From NCBI GenBank assembly GCA_039028935.1, contig JBCCHD010000032.1, forward strand, positions 1-43,508: a stretch of 43,508 nt of DNA, written 5' to 3'. The notes beneath the pieces are model-generated. The model did no database searches and was not told the DNA's origin. It saw only the letters and a program-made list of their open reading frames with translations. Of this stretch, positions 40,060 to 43,508 are shown piece by piece. Both the position numbers and the translations under genes were made by a program. The DNA comes from Pseudomonadota bacterium. Lineage in GTDB: Bacteria; Pseudomonadota; Gammaproteobacteria; Steroidobacterales; SZUA-146. Numbering within the stretch: the first letter of the stretch is position 1; each line of letters starts with the position of its first letter.

Positions 40060-40374
40060 TGAAACGAGAGGAATGCTCTCGAGGCGCGCGTGAGCACGAC
40101 CCGAGAGCATCCCGTATTCGCGTTGGTTTCGTGTGAGCGACGTACATTTGACACGCCACCTGGCGAATACCCCAATGCACTCAGCAGGTCGCTCCTGGAT
40201 CAGCCTCCCCGCGTCCGGATTTCCAACCCTCGCGCGTTTAGTTTCAAAGAACGCTCTCAAGTGAGGATGCCAGCAAGATCATGCGTTGGTGCTTGGAGTG
40301 TATCAGCCACTGCAAAAAAATGACCAAATCCAGCAAATTCATTGGGTTTTCGGTATGGTGGCAGCGTACTGGCT
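40060..40374. other. Intergenic region without a supported gene
   Basis: Short frames on both strands look like noise. One long hairpin, ATGCTCTCG with CGAGAGCAT around an 18-nt loop (about 40073-40110), follows the bulged element. Nothing else was recognised. Confidence 0.5.
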
Positions 40375-40656
40375 ATGACCCAACGCTATTCAATATTTGC
40401 AGCGCCACGCACAAAGGAAGGCGTCTACCGCTTCACTGAATCCAAGCCGCTGTACCGAAAAGATTTCGCGTCCCTCGACGCGATGATGGAATTCTGGCGC
40501 ACAGATATTCGACCCCACACTACTCAGCGCGTCGGCGCTGAGTTCGAGCTAGCGATGCTTATCTGGCGCACGGGCACTGATTGGGTATTCCATGAGCAGC
40601 CGCGTTACGCATCCGAGCCGCTGCTGACCAAAGAACATTTGGTCTACAAACCTTAG
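40375..40656 (+). CDS. Small hypothetical protein, paralogue 2, 93 aa
   Basis: Shares YSIFAAPR, PLYRKDFASLDAMMEFW, FELAMLI and PRYASEPLL with the 95-aa gene at 36561-36848. ATG 40375 begins at the homologous residue; no strong ribosome site. Soluble; function unknown. Confidence 0.7.
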   Translation: MTQRYSIFAAPRTKEGVYRFTESKPLYRKDFASLDAMMEFWRTDIRPHTTQRVGAEFELAMLIWRTGTDWVFHEQPRYASEPLLTKEHLVYKP

Positions 40657-40679
40657 CGCGGCCAGCGCTATGCAGCGAG

Positions 40680-41066
40680 TCATTTCATTTGAATGAGTTG
40701 GATGAGATTACCGCAAGTGTCATCGAGCACTGCCATGTGAACGGTGCCGGCGTCCATAGGCTCTTGAGTGAAGTTAACGCCAAGACCAGCGAGGCGTCCA
40801 TGCTCCGCCGCCAAGTCATCAACTTGGAACGATGCCGCGGGAATGCCGTCTGCTACGAGCGCCGTTTTGTATGGGCCAACGGCAGGATGCCCAGCGGGTT
40901 CAAGTAGCAGTTCGGTACCGTCTTGATCTTCTGGCGAAACGACAGTGAGCCAACGCGCGTCGCCAACTGGCACGTCGTTCTTAACGACAAAACCAAGTTT
41001 GTTGGTGTAGAAGTCTTCGGCGTGAGCCTGGTCATCTACAAAGACTGTTGTTACATAGATTCTCAT
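40680..41066 (-). CDS. VOC/glyoxalase-family protein
   Basis: A 128-aa vicinal-oxygen-chelate fold protein: RIYVTTVFVDDQAHAEDFYTNKLGF (first beta-alpha-beta unit), WLTVVSPE, ASFQVDDL and VHMAVLDDTCGNLIQLIQ. Such proteins detoxify or modify small molecules, often with metal. It has an ideal AAAGGAGAT ribosome site and lies 13 nt after an ArsR-type regulator, forming a cargo operon. Substrate unknown. Confidence 0.88.
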   Translation of the reverse strand: MRIYVTTVFVDDQAHAEDFYTNKLGFVVKNDVPVGDARWLTVVSPEDQDGTELLLEPAGHPAVGPYKTALVADGIPAASFQVDDLAAEHGRLAGLGVNFTQEPMDAGTVHMAVLDDTCGNLIQLIQMK

Positions 41067-41079
41067 GGTTATATCTCCT

Positions 41080-41370
41080 TTAAGAAAAATCGTCGGTTAA
41101 AGCTCCGATCGCCTCACGCAATGGGCCTTCGTTAATCGAATGTTTTTTTGTGCGCCCTTCCCACGTCACCTCAATCAGTGAGGCTCGTTCCAGCATGTCT
41201 AAGTGCTGTGAAACGGTCTGACGCGAAAGCGTCTTACCGTCTCTCGCGAACGATCCCGCACAGATCTCAAAAAGCGATTGGTTAGCCTTCTGTTGTAGTG
41301 AAACCAAGATGCGTCGCCGTTCTACGTGGGCGAGCGCCTTGAACACCAGGTCAAGCTCGCCGTCATCCAT
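41080..41370 (-). CDS. ArsR-family transcription regulator
   Basis: A 96-aa winged helix: VFKALAHVERRRILVSLQ, LSRQTVSQHLDMLERASLIEVTWEGRTKKHSIN. No metal-binding Cys pair is seen in the recognition helix. It likely represses its own operon with the VOC gene via the palindrome at 41380-41401. Confidence 0.88.
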   Translation of the reverse strand: MDDGELDLVFKALAHVERRRILVSLQQKANQSLFEICAGSFARDGKTLSRQTVSQHLDMLERASLIEVTWEGRTKKHSINEGPLREAIGALTDDFS

Positions 41371-41379
41371 GCCGGATAT

Positions 41380-41401
41380 TATGCAGTATTTCTACTGCAT
41401 A
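41380..41401. promoter_or_regulatory. Palindromic operator of the ArsR-VOC operon
   Basis: TATGCAGTA and TACTGCATA form a perfect inverted repeat with a 4-nt spacer, 10 bp upstream of the ArsR start. Typical place and size for an ArsR operator. Confidence 0.6.
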
Positions 41402-41740
41402 TCAATACTCGCTCGCTAGCATGATGGTCAACACGCGTCGCGTGATGGTCGGGTCGGCTGGATTCTCGCTGCCGTATTCGTAGTTATTGTCGTAGTAATC
41501 GATCTTCCAGAAGAAGCGATTGCCGGCATAATCAAATGCCCCGAAATCGTGCTCGTTGTACGGGTCGTTGCCGTCTTCGCCGGCATCGAAATCCGCGAAT
41601 TCGCGGACCTGTTTAGTGATGGCTTTAATCGCCTCGGGTCCAAGGTTGGCAACGCCGGCCGTCAAGACCGCTTTGCCACCGAAGGTGAGCGTTGAACGAA
41701 ACATATCGTTCAGCTTGGCAATACGTTCGGTTGTTTCCAT
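41402..41740 (-). CDS. DUF3768-family protein
   Basis: A 112-aa protein with RIAKLNDMFRSTLTFGGKAVLTAGVANL, NEHDFGAFDYAGNRFFWKIDYYD and TRRVLTIMLASEY, all conserved in DUF3768, a family found mostly on plasmids and conjugative elements; function unknown. GGAGG lies before ATG 41740. It follows the 63-aa paralogue with a terminator between, so expression may be by readthrough. Confidence 0.85.
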   Translation of the reverse strand: METTERIAKLNDMFRSTLTFGGKAVLTAGVANLGPEAIKAITKQVREFADFDAGEDGNDPYNEHDFGAFDYAGNRFFWKIDYYDNNYEYGSENPADPTITRRVLTIMLASEY

Positions 41741-41752
41741 AGTGGCACCTCC

Positions 41753-41778
41753 AAAAAAAGGGCGGCCCGAAGGCCGCC
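41753..41778 (-). terminator. Intrinsic terminator or attenuator
   Basis: GGCGGCC and GGCCGCC pair around CGAA, with seven T on the minus strand. It separates the 63-aa gene and the DUF3768 gene in a gap too small for a promoter. Confidence 0.85.
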
Positions 41779-41793
41779 GTAACCGCGAGCTGG

Positions 41794-41985
41794 TTAAGAC
41801 TCGGCTTCGTCCTGCTTCGGAGCACGAATGTGCAACTTGCCGTTCACAGGGAACGCGTTAAGGACGATGTTTATGGAGCCGTCTTGGTTTTCCCAGGCGG
41901 AACCTACACGCTGCCAGAAGTCTTTTTTGTCTTCGCCGGTTTCGACGATGGTGTAGGCGTAGAGGGTTGGTTTTGAATTTGACAT
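41794..41985 (-). CDS. Small conserved plasmid protein, 63 aa (copy 2)
   Basis: Paralogue of 7110-7301: LYAYTIVET, KKDFWQRVGSAWENQDGSIN, FPVNGKLHIRAP. ATG 41985 matches the start of the other copy. Its leader also matches that of copy 1. Function unknown; both copies intact. Confidence 0.8.
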   Translation of the reverse strand: MSNSKPTLYAYTIVETGEDKKDFWQRVGSAWENQDGSINIVLNAFPVNGKLHIRAPKQDEAES

Positions 41986-42111
41986 GGTTCTTACTCCGGT
42001 CGTTAAGTTGAATTGCGGACCCATTCAAAAGCGCCGAGCGAGAGAGCAAGTCACCAGGTTGGTGCGGCCCACAGCGTAGCGAGGACTCGGCCTGATTGAC
42101 TTGCGATCGCG
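41986..42111 (-). promoter_or_regulatory. Structured leader, copy 4
   Basis: Bases 42104-42050 match 6994-7047 almost base for base, including GTCAATCAGGCCG, the core and CACCAACCTGGTGAC, a palindrome-like block. It precedes the 63-aa copy 2. Confidence 0.65.
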
Positions 42112-42543
42112 GTGCTTAGGGTTTTCGCACTACTGATTCAACACGTCCGGAAAGAACGTCAAACGTCAGTACCCTCTCCTACACTCGAGACCGTGATAAA
42201 GACTCAGCGTGTACCGCCGCCAGAATGTCGGCGCAATGCACACAACGCGGCTCGCACGGCAAGCCGGTTAAAGCAGAAAGAAAGAAACCAGGAACAGCGG
42301 TTTGCGGCCGAAGATGAGCATCTTCAAATCTTGGTACTACTGCCGATAACAACAACTAACGTTGACAGGCTTGTTAGTCATAATCGGACAACGATTGTAT
42401 ACTTCAATCAGTTGGCTAGTGAGCTGCGCGACCGCGCGCCACGGATGTTAACCAACGACTTCCGATTAACCCCAAGCGTGAATCGAAACGGCACGGTGCT
42501 GTCGCTCTCCACGCTTGGCCACAACAGACGGACCGACTTATGA
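42112..42543 (+). CDS. Doubtful ORF, 143 aa
   Basis: A GTG-initiated frame with a basic, Arg/Gln/Thr-rich product and no family pattern. Its only support is the ATGA overlap with the lipoprotein gene and the lack of a better frame. If it is not a gene, 41986-42539 is a long non-coding region upstream of the lipoprotein. Confidence 0.3.
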   Translation: MLRVFALLIQHVRKERQTSVPSPTLETVIKTQRVPPPECRRNAHNAARTASRLKQKERNQEQRFAAEDEHLQILVLLPITTTNVDRLVSHNRTTIVYFNQLASELRDRAPRMLTNDFRLTPSVNRNGTVLSLSTLGHNRRTDL

Positions 42544-43001
42544 AGGGGATACTATTTGGGGCAATAATTGCAGTAACGCTGCTTGGCTGTGCAACGCATC
42601 AGGCATTCATCGAACCGACGCCGGCGAGCACTGACGAGCTCGCGACCTGGCACTTCTCGACAACGGAGGACAATAAGCTAACTGATTGCGGCGCGAGCAA
42701 CGTGTACGAAATCAACGTCACCATGACACCGCAAGGTGAATGGGATTCCACCATCAAGATTAGGGCCGTCGATCCTCATCGATATCGGGCCTATTGGCGA
42801 AACAAGATAACGGCGACTCTGCACCTCGAGGACGGTAACGCCCTTGCATTTGTATTGATGTCCGACTCAATGAAAGCGCACACCAGAAAGACGTTCACGA
42901 CGTCGGGGCAGCAGCCCGCGGCCGTCGACGTCTTTGACCAGGTGAAGCGAGCGCAGTTGTCAGTAGAGCATGAGTGTGAGGGGCTTAAAATAGCGCCTTA
43001 A
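42540..43001 (+). CDS. Lipoprotein, 153 aa
   Basis: A signal peptide with lipobox LLGC (Cys about 17) and a mature strand-rich domain with three further Cys residues. No named family recognised. It converges on the nuclease gene, with which it overlaps by 4 nt. Likely an envelope protein; an entry-exclusion or immunity role is possible but unproven. Confidence 0.7.
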   Translation: MKGILFGAIIAVTLLGCATHQAFIEPTPASTDELATWHFSTTEDNKLTDCGASNVYEINVTMTPQGEWDSTIKIRAVDPHRYRAYWRNKITATLHLEDGNALAFVLMSDSMKAHTRKTFTTSGQQPAAVDVFDQVKRAQLSVEHECEGLKIAP

Positions 43002-43508
43002 CACCAGTTCTCGCGCCGGCCGCGCCAGACGCGGCCGTGCCCTTCCACGACAATCAAATCATTCAGACTTACACCGTCGACCAGGACGGTCGCGATCCAT
43101 CGTCCGTAACGATCCTCGTTCGGATCGATGTTCACCAAGCTCACCGTTTGCGCTCGACGCAATTGTTCAACAGTGAATTCTTTTGCGGCGCGTGCCAGCT
43201 CCTTTTCTCGCTCGCATTTCGGTTCACTCAATTCAGGAGTATCGATGCCACGCAATCGAACCCGCTGAAGCTCGCCGTTGTGTAGGATAGTCATTGTGTC
43301 ACCGTCATAGATGTTCGCTACCTTTTCGACAACGTAAGGCACGTCGCTGTGAAAGGTATGCGAAGCAAACGCCGTTTGCACCAGACTTAATAGACCGTAG
43401 CCAATCAACACGACAAGCCCGATCGCGAGTGCAATGCCAATAAGTTTTAAGGCGAAATATCCAACGATCGCACCGAGGATGCCGCCAACGATCGTTCCGG
43501 CCGTCGCG
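42998..43508 (-). CDS. Membrane-anchored thermonuclease (SNase) domain, runs off window end
   Basis: The C-terminal part is a staphylococcal-nuclease-like domain. VANIYDGDTMTIL supplies the metal-binding Asp, VRLRGIDTPEL holds the catalytic Arg, Asp and Glu, and EDRYGRWIATVLV holds the second catalytic Arg. A GTG at 43411 could start a short form, but it lacks a basic N-region and the frame stays open to the window edge. If the 114-bp repeat is an overlap, the frame joins 399-221 into one 229-aa protein: two spans plus a periplasmic nuclease. The seemingly cleavable TAFA after the last span is notable. Confidence 0.82.
   Translation of the reverse strand, partial: ATAGTIVGGILGAIVGYFALKLIGIALAIGLVVLIGYGLLSLVQTAFASHTFHSDVPYVVEKVANIYDGDTMTILHNGELQRVRLRGIDTPELSEPKCEREKELARAAKEFTVEQLRRAQTVSLVNIDPNEDRYGRWIATVLVDGVSLNDLIVVEGHGRVWRGRRENWC
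43395..43508. repeat. 114-bp direct repeat, second copy
   Basis: Identical to 107-220 and reaching the last base of the window, as expected of a circular-assembly overlap. Confidence 0.9.

Noticed and set aside
40051-40323. Overlapping short frames on both strands
   Set aside because: Basic, low-complexity products, no ribosome sites, and a hairpin-rich region.
1-43508. tRNA or rRNA genes and insertion sequences
   Set aside because: No cloverleaf with a T-loop consensus, no rRNA segment and no transposase motif was seen; absence by eye only.

Overview
The window reads as almost all of a self-transmissible plasmid from a Pseudomonadota host (probably gammaproteobacterial; codon use and family resemblance only, so low certainty). 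The last 114 bases (43395-43508) repeat positions 107-220 exactly. Joining the two copies keeps an open frame across the junction: 179 nt plus 511 nt gives 230 codons. The simplest reading is a circle of about 43,288 bp, with bases 1-106 being an alternative branch or a chimeric end. No rRNA, tRNA, CRISPR array or transposase was found.

Layout. (1) 1-6.8 kb: an operon of small membrane protein, tyrosine recombinase and membrane-anchored nuclease, followed by small membrane and secreted proteins, one with a membrane-tethered glutaredoxin-like domain. (2) 7.1-12.4 kb: anti-defence and host-manipulation genes: a DNA methyltransferase-like gene, a CsrA homologue, a membrane spermidine-synthase-like protein and an ArdC antirestriction protein, the last three linked by ATGA stop/start overlaps. 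(3) 12.5-25.9 kb, all on the minus strand: a complete VirB/Trb type IV secretion operon (VirB11, 3, 2, 4, 5, 6, 8, 9, 10) with extra PilL-like, OmpA-like lipoprotein and Cys-rich genes, headed by a replication-relaxation (MOBC-type) candidate relaxase. (4) 25.9-27.1 kb: a 1.2-kb non-coding region packed with hairpins and operators, the probable oriT region, with the coupling protein diverging from it. (5) 29.3-36.5 kb: maintenance genes (parAB operon, iteron origin with RepA, CopG regulator, primase, VapBC). (6) 36.5-43.5 kb: a large ParB-like protein, a DUF3768 protein, an ArsR/VOC cargo pair, a lipoprotein and small orphans.

Control signals tie the parts together. A 16-bp near-palindrome, GTTGTAGAACTACAAC or its complement, occurs nine times: three beside the relaxase, three before the coupling protein, one before the par operon, one before vapBC-primase and one after the coupling protein. 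This resembles a KorB-type global circuit. A second motif, GCGCCTAC, lies 7-12 nt after -10-like hexamers at eight promoters. Four long structured leaders share a conserved core and precede the methyltransferase, the large ParB-like gene and two paralogous 63-aa genes. Three bulged hairpins show covarying stems. These non-coding systems are the least explained and most interesting part of the window.
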